From: Carnegiea gigantea
Taxonomy: Eukaryota; Streptophyta; Magnoliopsida; Caryophyllales; Cactaceae
Reading direction: 5' to 3'
DNA: 64,000 nt
Assembly (NCBI GenBank): GCA_029747015.1
Contig: JAKOGI010000023.1
Span: 1,294,501 to 1,358,500, forward strand
The position numbers and the translations under genes were made by a program. A model generated the notes under the pieces. The model was not told where the DNA came from. It ran no database searches and was given only the letters and a program-made list of their open reading frames with translations. Positions 10,753 through 23,063 of this stretch are shown here, piece after piece; the first letter of the stretch is position 1, and every line of letters starts with the position of its first letter.

Positions 10753-12396
10753 AAAGCCATGTTTGGGTCTGTGTAAAGCAACTAATGTCCAAAGTTTGAG
10801 TAGATTTCTATCAAAAACTTCTTTTACTGAAAGATTGAAAAATAAGAAGGGAAAGAAAAGGAAGAGCACGTCATCAATTACTACTGCGCCAATCGCCAAG
10901 ACGTATGTTTCATTCCTCCCCCCTAAGCATCTGCTAATAACTCTTTTGATTTATTGCCCTGGTCGTTCTTTCCATTTTACTTTCCCAACACATGTTAAGA
11001 TATTTGTATTAAATCTTTGTTTTTGTTTTTTTTAAAGACAACAAGTGGGCTACCTAATCGTGTTTAGTGACACAGGAAAAGTTTGTTTGGAAAAAAGAGG
11101 GGATCAAAATGGAAGTTAATATAGTAGGGAACAAGGCCTATAATCTTTACTTTATTTGGATTTGTAAATGAAGAGATTAAAGGAAAAGAAGGTTGACTCA
11201 CTAAAAAGCTTCTGCTCCCCCACCCCAATTTGCGAGCAGGGGGAGAAAAATCCAGGTAATAGGGGTGAAGGGTTTGAAGTATTTCCTTCTCTACCTCTTA
11301 ATCTTCTTAATCACAGTAAATTGAATTAATTAATTTCTATTTCCCTCCCTTTGCTCTTACTACTCCCGACACAATCGGGGGGTGGGTGCAAAACGGAGGT
11401 CATGATGAGATACTAGGCTAAATATTGTTCTCTCAAAAATTTTCCTCATGCAGGAATCATTATTATTAGGGGTTGAAACCTAGTGATCTCGATAGATTGA
11501 AATGATGGCCAACTGAGTTATGTCCGATATGCCTGAAGTCTTAGCTAATAAAATTCTCACGTTATGTGTGCAAAATTTACATTCAAAACTCATTTTCATG
11601 ATAGAAATTTGCTAAAGCATACTAGACCCAAAAAAAATAAAAATTGTAATCCATTAAAGCATGTTTTCTGAAAAAGCTTTTGTAGACCACTTGCCCAATG
11701 ATTAGTCCCTCTAATTACAAAGTAAAAATTCATATATATTCATTCTTTCGTGCTCATTAACGTGAGACTACATAGGGTAGTATTGTGTTTGGCCAAAACC
11801 AAAATGGATCTCAGCTTTGTAGTGCAAGCCTTAAGGTGTGTCTTTCAATACCAAATGCAATATTGCTTTAATTTTTATGGTTACTAATAATAGAAAAGGT
11901 ATAAAAGATATTTCTTTAGTTATTTATGATCCGTAACAATAGATAAACCCCTAATTTTCGGAGAAATACTAAAATTTATTCATAAACTTGCCTCAATAAA
12001 ATAATTTTTTATTGAGCTCGTTTGCTGTTTTATTAATATTAATCTATTATTTGTACAGTAACTCTTTCATAAACTATTTCAAATTTTAAGTTTGCAACTT
12101 GCATCATCAGTGATGGATCCATAAATTTTGCATATGGATGTCAAATTTTAAATTTTGCTAAATTTAGCTGGCATCAATTATTTTCATGGGTGTCTTTTGA
12201 CAAAAGTTTATAGGCTTGTATAGAATTTTCTTATAAACATTTTATTGATTTTTATATAGAATTTGTTTAAAAAAAATTCAGCAATCGGATGCCAAGATAC
12301 CCAAGCAATAATGTGGACCATTATTGTCAACGACAATGAGATTAACACGTGCGTTGTTCAGAACCCACGGTCTATATAATGTGTTTTTGAGAACTA
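10752..12396 (+). other. Non-coding unit sequence (unit A)
   Basis: Colinear with about 31,841-33,488, 44,511-46,155 and 58,207-59,848. A frame just after the GT repeat (ending near 11,035) persists in part in all units. Its length and sequence vary and it starts in the microsatellite, so I do not call a gene. Confidence 0.5.
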
Positions 12397-12578
12397 AGGC
12401 CCTGTTCTTTTTGCATTCGGGAGGAGTTAGCTAACAGCTTATAGCCCGTTTCTTATATCTCCTTATAACTACTTACATCCTTAACATAATTCTTCCAGCT
12501 TCTTACATTTTCCAATATCTCTTATATCTTCTTACATCTCCTTGCTTCCGCTTACATCTTCTTACATCCCATATAGAT
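12397..12578 (+). mobile_element. MITE-like element, left stub (start of unit B)
   Basis: The left end AGGCCCTGTTCTTTTTGC and the first ~180 bp match the complete copy at 33,489. The match stops abruptly after TATAGAT at 12,578, where unit C continues GTTTGTATAAC. This is the left edge of the 15.6 kb non-unit segment. Confidence 0.75.
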
Positions 12579-12900
12579 CAAGATTAGTAGCTTTGGGATC
12601 AATATTGACCATATTAGTTTCAGCAAAAGTCCCAAGCCCACGATTACCACCATTATCATTAAAATGAGTCACAACATCTTGGTTTTCGATTTTTTCAATT
12701 TTTTGGGATTTTTAACTTGTCTAATTTTTTTTTTTTTGGTATTTTTCAATATCGTCAACCCAAGTAACTAGTCTATAACTTAAGATACAAGATAATGCAA
12801 CAACAAAAGAAATCACAATAGCACACAATGAACTAAAAGGAGTCATATTTTCATTAAGCAACTTAATCTCATGCCAACATCCCTGGCAATGATGCCATTT
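12579..12900 (-). mobile_element. LTR retrotransposon internal start with PBS, truncated (minus strand)
   Basis: Read on the minus strand, an LTR-like end ...CTATTCAACA is followed by ATGGCATCATTGCCAGGGA, close to the TGGCGCCGTTGCCGGGGA primer-binding sequence common in plant Ty3/gypsy elements (the same motif type is at 56,062). About 320 bp of leader and internal sequence follow and are cut at 12,578. A minus frame of 85 residues (12,721-12,978) crosses the LTR edge and shows no domain. The identity rests mainly on the PBS. Confidence 0.5.
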
Positions 12901-15078
12901 TGTTGAATAGTATTTGGGGAGTAAGGGAAAATTTATGATCCTTTGAGACAGTGTTGAAATCAAGTATTTATTAGCCAATCCAATGCATATGAATAACTAA
13001 AACATGTAATAAATAACTAATCAAGCACCAATCCTAGGATAATCATGACAAATTAAGCTAATTAAAGCCTAATCTAATTTATGCATGCTTAATCAAAACT
13101 AATGAACACAAAAGTTTCACTAAAATGATTAACATAAAACATCATCTAAACTATCAAATAACAAGAAAATATGAAATAATTAACTAAGACAATAGTAAAA
13201 CTGCTCTAAAGGGAGGAGAAAGAGGAAAGAGGGTTATCAAATGGGCTTGTCCAACCATAGAACTTGAATCTTTAAGAGTTGAGCAAGGAGAAGTGATATG
13301 TGGTTTGTCTCCATTTGTTGAGCACTAGTCTACCTAAGTACTCCTAATCTAACACATGATTAACAAAAAGTTCAAACCTGAAAAAATGGGCTTTGAAACC
13401 TAACTTGAAAGAGAGAAAAAAATTATGCAGTACAATGGAGATTTAAAGAAGGGAAGAGATATTAAGAGAATAAACAACAACAACGACATCTCCTAGTGTG
13501 GGTCTCGCTTTTACGGGATTTGGGGAGATCCAAATATAGGCAGTCTTACCTCTACTAGCATCCCTGCTCATAGAGAGGTTGAATCCAAACACTCACAAAA
13601 CAAGAATTTGTGAAAACATTTTATAGAAGAAGGATTTTGTGACAACATTTAATGGGAAAAAATCTAAGCATACACAGTAGGGAATGAAGTAATTGGACTG
13701 AAGCATCTTCAAGTAGTAATTGGATCGAAGCAAGTAAATTTAAGTATAAAAATAGTCGATCAAAATGGAGAAAACAAGAATTTAACATAAATAAAAACAG
13801 AAGAGTATGAAATAGAGCAAGTTCAATAAAATTAAAACTTCATTAACTTTGAATGTGGCTTTAAAAATCAACTCTTAATCCATCAAGCATTAATCTTCTT
13901 CTTGACCTTCCCTGAGCCATTTCTCTACATGATTTGACTCCGTTAAGTCTCAAAAGGTCTGAGATTGTTGGCCTTAGCTTATTTCCTAAGAAGAAACAAA
14001 AATATAAAGAAAAATCTATAATTAGCCATTATTAAAAGCTACAGTCTAGATGAAATGGAGCATGATTCCCATAGAGAACTGCCTGCTGGCCACCCCGTCT
14101 TTCGGTAATGGGGACTAGAAGAGCATTGGAAGAGGTCCAAGTTAATTTCATGTCTAAGAGGTTTAACATTTTTGAAGAGAGAGTTCAAAAAGAATTTTTG
14201 AAGCTTCTAGAAAGAAGTGAAATGAAACTCTAGAAATCACACCCCATAGTAGCAGCTTGAGAAATTTCAGAATCTGATCACCAATTCTGATAGAGTTTAT
14301 GGGTATTATATACAAAATTAGGGTAAAATAGTCTCTCATTTCTTATGGAATAAACCCTAAGAACAAAAGATGTCCAATCAGATAACTTTTATAAATCAAA
14401 AAAATCCATCATTAAGTGAATAGGGAAGTAGTGAAAAGATGAGAAGTCAAGCGAAAATTAAGCAAGTTAATTGTTGATAGATGGGGACAAAGATCTCAAT
14501 GAACTGAACAGTTGCAGCTGATGAGAAATCTCCTAACATATGAAAAAAATTGGCAAGGAAATTTTTTCCAAAAACTAAATTGGAGAATCCATTAGGAGAT
14601 AGATTCATGAAACTCTTTGGTAAGGAGATCAGGCTCATAAGGGGAGTTGAAACCAACCCTGAGGGGCCCTAAACCTGGGGAAACTCTAGGTGTGGGTTAC
14701 TCAGAAAAAGATACATAAGCCAAGTGAAATGTCCGAGGTTAAGGCCCATCTGATTCATGAATTAGGTAAACCTCGAGGGGCAAATAATTTAGATAGAATC
14801 CAAAAGATCCAGCTCAGTCGGAAAGACCTAAATTATTAATGAAGCTCCTGCCTTTGGGGCTTTGAGTGTGCATCAAGAGAAGCTCAAGGAAAATTTGGCC
14901 TAGTTGCCTTCGGAAGCATCTTAACCTAACTTGCACTGGGAAAAAAGTAGATGAGATCCTCGTCTCAGCTAAACCTTCAGGAAAGATGCAAACATCTAGT
15001 AAATAAAAGTATTTAGAACGAAAATCTAATCTTGTTAGAACTAGAATCCTATCATAAAATCTCTAAAAGATTTCCTTT
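12901..15078 (-). mobile_element. Probable minus-strand LTR and flanking sequence
   Basis: The + strand begins TGTTGAATAG at 12,901, the expected edge of an LTR read in reverse. The far edge was not found and no second LTR is present, so the extent is uncertain. A SINE-like patch lies inside (about 13,470-13,595). The remainder is AT-rich, with no coding frame longer than a few dozen residues. This call is an inference from the adjacent PBS. Confidence 0.3.
13470..13595 (-). mobile_element. SINE-like fragment with (TTG)n tail (minus strand)
   Basis: On the + strand AACAACAACAAC is followed by a 'TAGTGTGGGTCTCGC...TTTGGGGAGATC...GCAGTCTTACCTCTACTAGCAT...ATAGAGAGGTTGAATCC' pattern. This resembles, in reverse, the widespread plant SINE type that ends in TTG repeats. 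The match is from memory of the pattern and is diverged. Target duplications were not established. Confidence 0.4.
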
Positions 15079-16214
15079 TGTTTGGGCACCAAACTTGTCC
15101 TATTAAGCACTCCTAATCACTTAGTTTTCACGCGCAATCGAGATTCGTTTTAGTTTTTATTTAGCTTTTGTGATTTTATAGGAAATAAAGATTTAATGAA
15201 ATAGTAGGCCTAAAAGACATGCTATAAGTGATGGAAATCAAGAGAACACAAGCCAAGCCAAGCTTAGTGGGCCTGTTCATGCTACCTGATCCAATTGGAA
15301 GCAAAGAAAAGATTCACTTACTTGACCAACTCATTGGTCCTGTTGACTTGCCTTCCGCGAACTAGCGAACAAAGTGACCCAGCATTCGTGGTCCAATCTC
15401 TAGCCTAGCAGAAATCAGGTCCAGCACCAGCATCAGTATATCAACGAAATTCCAAAGGCAATTAAGGGTTTTGCCAAGGAATTTTCCAACTCTATTTCCA
15501 ACTTGAATAGAAAATTAATTACAATTAGGAAAGTGAGAATATCAGCTTGGACATTAGAAATTTAGTGGAATTAGGAAAGTAGGAGGGGGTTGGTACAAGT
15601 ATAAATAAGGGTGCTTGGGAGTGACTGTAAATCATCAATTTCTCTCCCTTTCTCTTATAGCATTAGTTTTATAATTTGAGAGATTATTGTAATTGTAGGA
15701 ATTCTTTCAAGTTGCATTTAATTTCAAATTCTTGCTCTAGTTTCAATTTTCTAGTTCTAGTTTTAGTTTGATTTTTCTAGTTCTAGTTTTAATTCAAAGT
15801 TTTCTACTTTTATTATCAATTCAAGTTTATTAGTTTCAATTTTAATCTTCCAAAAAATCCTTTTTCATTCAAAGTTTCAATCTTTATCACTCTTTCGAGT
15901 CGATAGTACATATTGAACTCTCGAGGTGATCTCTCATTCAAGATTTAGATTTTCTACATCTAGTAAGGCTAAGTAGTCAAGGTAATTTTTTTTCTTCTCT
16001 CTTATAGTTTTTATTTTAATTTTATGATTTTGATTAGGGTTTTTGTGAGGCTACTTGCAATTATTGGAAATTAGTTTTAATTAGATTATTTTAAATTAGT
16101 TTAGTAGTTCAATGCTAGTGATTAAATTCAACCGATCTCTCTAGATGACTCATAAAGTGTTACAACCATGACTGTACACTTGCAGCTTATTTTTACAATT
16201 TCTGAGATATAACA
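15079..16214 (+). repeat. 5' LTR of the non-autonomous element
   Basis: 1,136 bp beginning TGTTTGGGCACCAAAC and ending AGATATAACA. It contains a TATAAATAAGGGTG segment near 15,600 that could be the LTR promoter. It carries about 220 bp (roughly 15,334-15,555) that the partner LTR has lost. Confidence 0.85.
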
Positions 16215-17350
16215 AGTTGATTGCTTACTTTATTTGCCCAAAGTAGTTCAGTTAATTTGCTTTAAGTAGTTTAATTGGTATTAGCATATTATTAGCAGGG
16301 ACAGAACTATAATTGAAAAAAAAATATTAGTGTAGTTTTTTTTAGATTTTCAGTTTCTATTTGGATTTTTTCTGTGCTAGTCCCACTGTTGATTTTGCTA
16401 TTTTGATATTTTTATGGATTCTGAGGGATTTTTAGAGTTTAGAAGAATTTTTGTGCAATGTTTGGGCACTTGTGGAATTTTCAGCAAATTCTAGACGTAA
16501 TTTTCTGTTCTGATTTTTCTGCATTGTTTTGGGGCTGAACAAATTGAGCAAAATTTTATTCATGTTCCCTATGATTGTGTTGAATTTTTTGTACATAGTG
16601 TTCTAATTTTGGAGTTTGATTTTCTGTTTCAATTGTAGCATTTGATTGTTTAGGTTTTAGTTTATTTTATGTTTGTTTTAGTTTAGGTGGCATTTTCTGT
16701 TTTTGTTTTTGTTTAGCTTCTGTTCCTTTTTTTTTGTTTCATGTGTCAAGAAAAATAGGAAAATAAAATTATGCTTGTGCTTTTTGTTTGTGCTTCTTTT
16801 CGATTTTTTGTATTAGGTTACTTCTTGTTTTTGAAGTCCTTTTGATCTTTCTTTTCTTTTGGTAATATAATTTTATTTTTGTTAGTTTATTTTATTTTGT
16901 TAATTTAGTTATTTAAATTTCTTGTTTTTGTTTTAAGAATTAGTTTTGAATTAGTTTTTTAGAGTCATTGATTTTTCCCCTTTAAAATAAACCCAAAAAA
17001 TCAAAATAAAATTAAAAATCTTAAAAAATTTTAAAAATTGAAAATTGAAAAAAGAGTTTCAAGAATGCCAGTTTTGAATTTCCCACCATATGAGCAAGAA
17101 TGTTTTTGGAGTTATCGGTTACGACTTAACGATATCGTGCTCAATTGAACCCAGTTTTCAAAAATGAAAAATTTGTGAGTTTATTATTGTGGGTCTGAAT
17201 ATTGAATTCTAAGGTCATGTTAAGTTTATGTATCCTGGAGGTTTATTAGGACTATTGTCGAGAACTCCAGATGAGGTTTGGGATTTTTTGAAAAGTTAGC
17301 TTGGAATACTTATGAATTTGAACAAGCTAGAGGGATCTTAGGATACCCTA
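16215..17350 (+). other. Element leader and decayed gag-like start
   Basis: A T-rich leader is followed from about 17,075 by remnants readable as PPYEQECFWSYRL and, in shifted frames near 17,235-17,340, LLSRTPDEVW and ILGYPTHGEY. These resemble gag-like polyprotein starts of plant non-autonomous LTR elements. Stops and frameshifts interrupt it, so it cannot make a continuous product. Confidence 0.5.
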
Positions 17351-18172
17351 CTCATGGCGAGTATGTTTTTCCTGCTAATCCTCACCACTAGGATCACTTT
17401 GTAGATTCATACGATCACCAATATTACTCTTATATGGCCCCTGTTTTGTGTAATTATTGTGAGTCTTATGATCATAATTCTTATAATTATGCATATCGTG
17501 ATTATGGGGATGCTACATGTGTAAGTCTTGGAAAGACAATAAATGAAATGACTGATAAAATGGTAAAGACTATGAAAGAGATAATTGTTTAATATTCCCA
17601 CTATTTCAATTAGAATAGGGACGATTATAATGAGCTTGACTCTAATTTAGAAGTTCCTAAACGTGAACCTAGTCTTTTTGATGATTTTGAGCCCTCTTAT
17701 CTTGCTAGGCCTGATTTACATGATGATATTTCTTTTTCTAGCCTAGAACAGGTGACCACTCTATGTCTTTATCCCGTAACCTTGAACCTAAATTTAGCCC
17801 ACCTACAAATGTCAATGAGGATATCCGCATTTCTGCCAACCCACCCACCCCTTTCAATGACTCTTTTGAATTTGAGGACGCTAAAGAATTTGAGAATGCT
17901 AGTGAGTTAGATCTGAAAATCACAACTGAAGATGAGCATCATGATATAGATGAGCCAGAAGATATTTATTTACAGGAGTCATGTGATGGGGTGGTTGAGC
18001 CCATTAATTTAGAATTTAATGATGATATTCTTTGTGTGGAATATGAAACTTTTTCATATGGGCTAGATGAAAATGAAGGTTTGGATATGGATTTTTGTAT
18101 TCAATATAAATCCCTTTTTTTTACCCCATCATTAGTGACCTTATCCTCGAAAAATCCATGTCTGAATTTGTA
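17351..18172 (+). pseudogene. Decayed gag-like ORF of the LTR element
   Basis: Around 17,440-17,590 the frame reads CNYCESYDHNSYNYAYRDYG, a zinc-knuckle-like CX2C...H relic in which the last Cys is replaced. It is followed by a helical KTINEMTDKMVKTMKEI segment and a stop. After a frame break, 17,763-18,173 encodes an acidic 136-residue stretch rich in Asp, Glu and Asn with no recognised fold. The same arrangement (knuckle-like part, then a variable acidic region) occurs in plant non-autonomous LTR elements. It is not a host gene. Confidence 0.6.
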
Positions 18173-18173
18173 A

Positions 18174-19714
18174 AGTCTAAGAACTTTGTGCCTATGACTT
18201 CTAATTTGGACTTGACTCTTGAGCATATTGAAATTAAAGGACTTATGGACTTAGAACATACTATTTTGCCTAGGTAGTTCTCTCATGATGATCAAATTTC
18301 TAGGCTGATGACCTGCTTACTGGCTAGGTCTGAGTATATCTCTTTGTTTGGCATTTGGGCCCAGCAATTTGATAAGTTGAAACGGGCCCTCAATTGGGCT
18401 GCATTGACATTATGGATACACTCTATATGGCACCAACTCTCTTGTTTTTATTGTATTTATCTTATTAAGGGTTGTTCTTGTTTATTTGATGAGGTACTAT
18501 GATCGCTAACGGGTTTTAATTTGAGTAGTAATCTCTAACTTGATATAGAGTTGCTGATCCTCCATAAGCCTCTATCTAAATGAATTTTAGGAGGTTATAG
18601 CTTAGTTGAAATTCTGCACCTGACCTGGTATTATCATTCTATCCCATGTATATTGTGTATATTGTGTCTTTTATTTTATTATTTTTTTAGATGCTCATTT
18701 TCCCATAATGTGGACATTGTGTGATCTTGGTATGGGGGGAAGCTATGCTTTAAAATTTTTGAAAAAGAAAAACCAAAATGCCAAGAATTTTGGAAAAATC
18801 AAAAAGATTTTCTTACTTTGTGTGATTTTGAGGAATTGTACCATCTTGAGTAACTATGACCCCTTGTAACTTATTGCTGGTTTGTATGTAAGTATAGTGT
18901 GCATGGTAGGCCTTATATCAAAGTGTGCCACTCTATATCCTAGTTCTAACCCCATCATCCGATTATAATGTGGAGTCTGATCCTTATTTATATATTACCA
19001 TTATCTTAGGATTTTATATGTTTATTGTTTGATTCTCCCACTTGTCTATTTTATGTGGCCAAAAAAAAAAAGAGTTGAAAAAAAATAAAATAAAAAGCCA
19101 AAGAGTCAGGAATGACAAGTACCTTTTGAGGCACGTGCTAATGGGTGCTACCCTTTGAGGCAATATTGCACTCGGGAAAGCTTGCTTCCCAAGTCAATGA
19201 GTCAATGAAATAGTCAAGTGGGATTCAGTTGAACCATTGTAAGCTTAAATCCTAGGGTGATGGTAGACTTGCACATTGCACACTAGGATAGACTCATTAA
19301 TTTTATGGTATGTGGGGTGAAAAATTGGTGCATAGGTGTCATGCCTGGAGACTAAGAATCTTGATATATACATTGTGCTTGTTTATACTCTTGTATTTAG
19401 GTTGCAGGAGTGATCTGGTGGTCAACTGTATGCAGTTTTTCCTTATGTATATTTGATTATATTTGAAAATTTTAAAAAAAATTTCTATTTTCTTTTTGTT
19501 TTTCTTTTTCCTTCAAAGTTTTTGTGGGTATATCTTCTGCAAATACTCACGAGACCGCACTCATCCACTAGGGGGAACATAGAGGCTTAAAGAGCTTGTT
19601 ACACGTGCTAATTGCAATCGTAATTCCTTCAAAAGTGAGTTGGTTGTCTTAAGTTATGTCTTTCTTTTCTTTTATTTTACTTAATGATGAGCAAGATCTT
19701 GGTGTGACGGCATT
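18174..19714 (+). other. 3' internal region of the LTR element
   Basis: A further open remnant at 18,308-18,502 (LARSEYISLFGIWAQQFDKL...) looks like the decayed end of the same reading frame. The rest is non-coding, with a purine-rich GGTATGGGGGGAAG near 18,729 that could be an internal polypurine-like tract. Nothing resembling pol is seen on either strand. Confidence 0.5.
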
Positions 19715-20622
19715 TGTTTGGGCACCCAAAGTGTCCTATTAAGTACTCCTAATTACTTAGTTTTCACTCATAATCAACATTGTTTTAGTTTTTATTTTGT
19801 TTTTGTGATTTTGTATGAAATAAAGATTTAATAAAATAATGGGCATAAAAGACACGCAATAAGCAATGGAAATCAAGAGAATACAACCCGAGCCAAGCTA
19901 AGTGGGCTCGTTCATGCTACCTAATTCAATTGGAAGAAGAGAAAAGAGTCATTTTCTTCACCTAGCTCGTTGGGCATGGAATTAGGAAAGTAGGAGGGAT
20001 TGGCACTCGTATAAATAAGAGTGTATGGGGTGCTTGTAAATCATCAATTTCTCTCCCTTGCTCTTATAGCAGTAGTTTTAGAGTTTGAGAGATTGCTACA
20101 ATTGTAGGAATTCTTTCAAGTTGAATTTAATTTCAAATTCTTATTCTAGTTTAAATTTTTCTAGTTCTAGTTTGAGTTTAATTTTTCTAGTTCTAGTTTC
20201 AATTCAAAGTTTTCTACTTTCAGTATCAATTCAGGTTTATTAGTTTCAATTTTAGTCTCCACAAAAGTTCTTTTTCATTCAAAGTTTCAATCTTTATTAT
20301 TCTTTCGAGTCGATGGTGGATATTGAAGTCAAGAGGTGATCTTTCGTTCAAGATTTGAATTTTCTACATTTAGTAAGGCTATGTAGTCTAGGTAATTTCT
20401 TTCTTCGCACTTATAATTTTTATCTTAATTTCATCGTTTATATTAGGGTTTTTGTGAGGTTACTTCCAATTATTGAAAATAGTTTTAGTTAGATTATTTT
20501 AAATTAATTTAGTAGTTTAATACTAGTGATTAAATTCAACCCATATTTGTGGACGATCCGTAAAGTGCTACAATCATTGTTGTACATTTATGACTTATTT
20601 TTATAGTTCCTAAGATACAACA
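19715..20622 (+). repeat. 3' LTR of the non-autonomous element
   Basis: 908 bp starting TGTTTGGGCACCCAAAG and ending AGATACAACA. It matches the 5' LTR along its length except for an internal deletion of roughly 220 bp near 19,970 and scattered substitutions. The CCTTT target duplication follows directly. Confidence 0.85.
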
Positions 20623-21690
20623 CCTTTGATTTAACCAATACATAAGTAATGTTAGAATCAGTATTAAGGGGGAGAAAAAATTGAGCAATTGAATGAGCTG
20701 CTAAGAAATTTACCTTTCGAGTAGCCTAAGCTTTTCTTATTCTCAATTCCCTTTATTATTTAAGCATTAGAGGCTATCGAAAGGGGAAACACCACTCTTC
20801 ACCTTATTGAATTATTTGTAGCTTCTAAAGCTAGATGTCAATCGCTCTTGGGTTCGACCTGGCTCAAGCCTGGAAGACATCCTCTCTACCCTAAGCTGAA
20901 ACAGATCAGAAATAAAACTAACAACGTTGCTCGCTAACTCTACATCCACATAAGTATTGAACTACTAATTATGCCTTGCTTATTAGATGATGATACGATA
21001 TGGATATATCAAGGATTTGATATTATTTAACAAATTTTTTCGATGAAAATTAAGTTTGAATAACTGTTTTATTTGATTTATAGTTTATTGCTATTTAATT
21101 ACAAGTATTACCCTGTTTTGGAAAATTTTTCCTTCTATTTTATTAACTCAGGATGAGTTTTTTTCCTTTTTGTGTTTTATGATTGGACATGCAAGAAGAA
21201 TGATCAAATGAGTTGGACCAATACAGTGCCATGATTTTTAAATATTCATGTGGATGTAAAACATATTGATTGTAAATATCTAATCAATGCAAATATTCAT
21301 TTATAACCAACATTGTAAACAATTTATGAGTACCACATATTTTGCTGTTTTAAGTCCCAGCTAATCTAACTCTGTTTAATATATTTAAGTTTCAAATTTG
21401 TGTAGCAAGAAAGTCTCACGTAAACAAGTTATATTGCATAAGAACATAATTAGTTTATAAATTAAAATAAAATTTAACAAAATTGAATGGATCTCAAAAA
21501 CAATGCTTGAGATAATCTCACTACACATTGGCCTTGAAATTTTATATCAGGATGACCTGCTAGCTCGTCTTGGCCCGCACACAATCCAAGGTAGAGGAAG
21601 AGCAGAAGGCAAAAAGTAATGTTAGGCTGAAGTGCCCATAGGGATTTTAGAAACCCTAAAATGAGAAAGTTGGATTGCTAAACGGTAGAA
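20623..21690. other. Unassigned AT-rich sequence
   Basis: No open frame of note, no RNA gene and no repeat shared with the tandem unit was seen. It is continuous with the sequence left of 15,079 apart from the LTR element insertion. Confidence 0.4.
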
Positions 21691-22010
21691 ATTTATCTGG
21701 ACCTAGATAAACTAGCCCGAAATTCAAAATCCAAACCGAATAAACCGAACTCATGCCCGACCTAACATCCGAAACAGGCTTACCGAATTGACCCAAACCA
21801 AATCATATCTGACCTGAAATTTCGGACATAGTTCGTTACTTATTTTTGCATGACAAACTTATTGGATCAAAAATCAATAGACTTGAAGTCAACCCAAACC
21901 GAAGTCCACCTGACCCAAATCGAACCAACTCGAAATATCACTTAATGCGAGATATGATCCGACCCAAACGTAACCCGACCCGTACTTAAATCAAATGACC
22001 AGTTTCCCTG
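21690..22010 (-). repeat. CCGAC/CCGAA-rich tract (reverse of CGGGT tract)
   Basis: Repeated ACCCGACC, ACCGAA and GACCCAAA words are the reverse complement of the CGGGT-rich tract of the tandem units and of 27,700-28,010. It suggests the same dispersed low-complexity family in the opposite direction. No gene. Confidence 0.55.
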
Positions 22011-22177
22011 GTCTAAATTTATCCAATGACATTTGCGTTTAGTGCCAAATGATTCCTGAAATTTTTTAGTAAAGCGGCAACAGCATATCTAACCCGCATC
22101 TCCCACTTATTACTTCTCTTCTCAAGTTAGCACCCCCCCCAACGTCTAATTCTTTCACAGCATTAGGTTAGAGACTG

Positions 22178-22979
22178 AGGCTCTGTTCTTTTTGTAGGTA
22201 TATTGTACGTGTGGAATGCGTGAAAGTGGAAAGGAGTGGGAAGAAATGAGTAGGAGTGGGTATAAGTGGAAAGAAGTGGGTATAAGTGGATAGGAGAGGT
22301 CTATTGGATGTGGAAGTGGAAAGAAAAAAGTGGGTAGGGTATTGATATTACTAATAACAATTATTATGAATGAATATTAATAATTATTATTATTATTACT
22401 GTAAATAATAATAATAATGAATATTAATATTTATACTAATAAAAATAACTGATTACTAATATTAATAATAATTAAGCATAATAAAATTAATAATTAATCA
22501 TGTTAAGAATAGTAATTACTATTATAACTATTATGAATAATAACAATAAATATCAATACTTATTAATTAACAATTAGTTAATTAAATAATCATAATAATA
22601 ATTATTATAAAAATAATTACTATTATTCATTTTAACAATTAATAACAACTAATAATAATAATTAATAAGTTATTATTATAATAAAAATTATTAATTAAAA
22701 ATAAAAATAATAATGAATAATTAATGATAATTGTAATTCATATTAATAATAAGAATTAATAACAGTAATTATGATAATTCTATTTAATGTCAACAATAAT
22801 TACAACAATTGTTAATATTAAAATTAGTAAAAATAATTTAAAATATTAATATTAATAGTAATAGTAATTATTATTATTAATTATGAATATTAATAATAAT
22901 AATTGTAATTATACTTATTGTAATGATGATGATGATGATGCTGATGCTGATGCTGATGATGATGATGATGATGATGATG

Positions 22980-23063
<84 letters not shown>

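Larger units (their letters stand above)
1..12396 (+). repeat. Tandem unit A (enters partway; holds SDR copy 1)
   Basis: This is the first register of the ~12.7 kb unit. Base 1 corresponds to about 33,775 in unit C, so the window opens inside the MITE-like element of a unit that begins further left. Colinear, clearly similar sequence can be followed through the SDR gene, its 3' flank, a microsatellite, the CGGGT tract, a hAT-like MITE and a TA/GT microsatellite. Unit edges are set arbitrarily at the left end of the 1.1 kb MITE. The true duplication breakpoints are not known. Confidence 0.85.
15079..20622 (+). mobile_element. Non-autonomous LTR retrotransposon with target duplications
   Basis: Two related LTRs, both starting TGTTTGGGCACC and ending with AACA, flank ~3.5 kb of internal sequence. 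Identical 5-bp CCTTT sequences sit immediately outside (15,074-15,078 and 20,623-20,627), the expected target duplication. The interior shows no protease, reverse transcriptase, RNase H or integrase motif, only a decayed gag-like stretch, so it fits a LARD-type passive element. I could not recognise a primer-binding site after the left LTR or a polypurine tract right before the right one. The LTRs have diverged clearly, so the insertion is old. Orientation is taken from the gag-like frame. Confidence 0.85.

Noticed and set aside
10658..11035. Frame running out of the GT microsatellite (also at 31,773, 44,400 and 58,183)
   Set aside because: The start lies in or next to the simple repeat, lengths differ between units, and the shared part shows substitutions without protein-level constraint.
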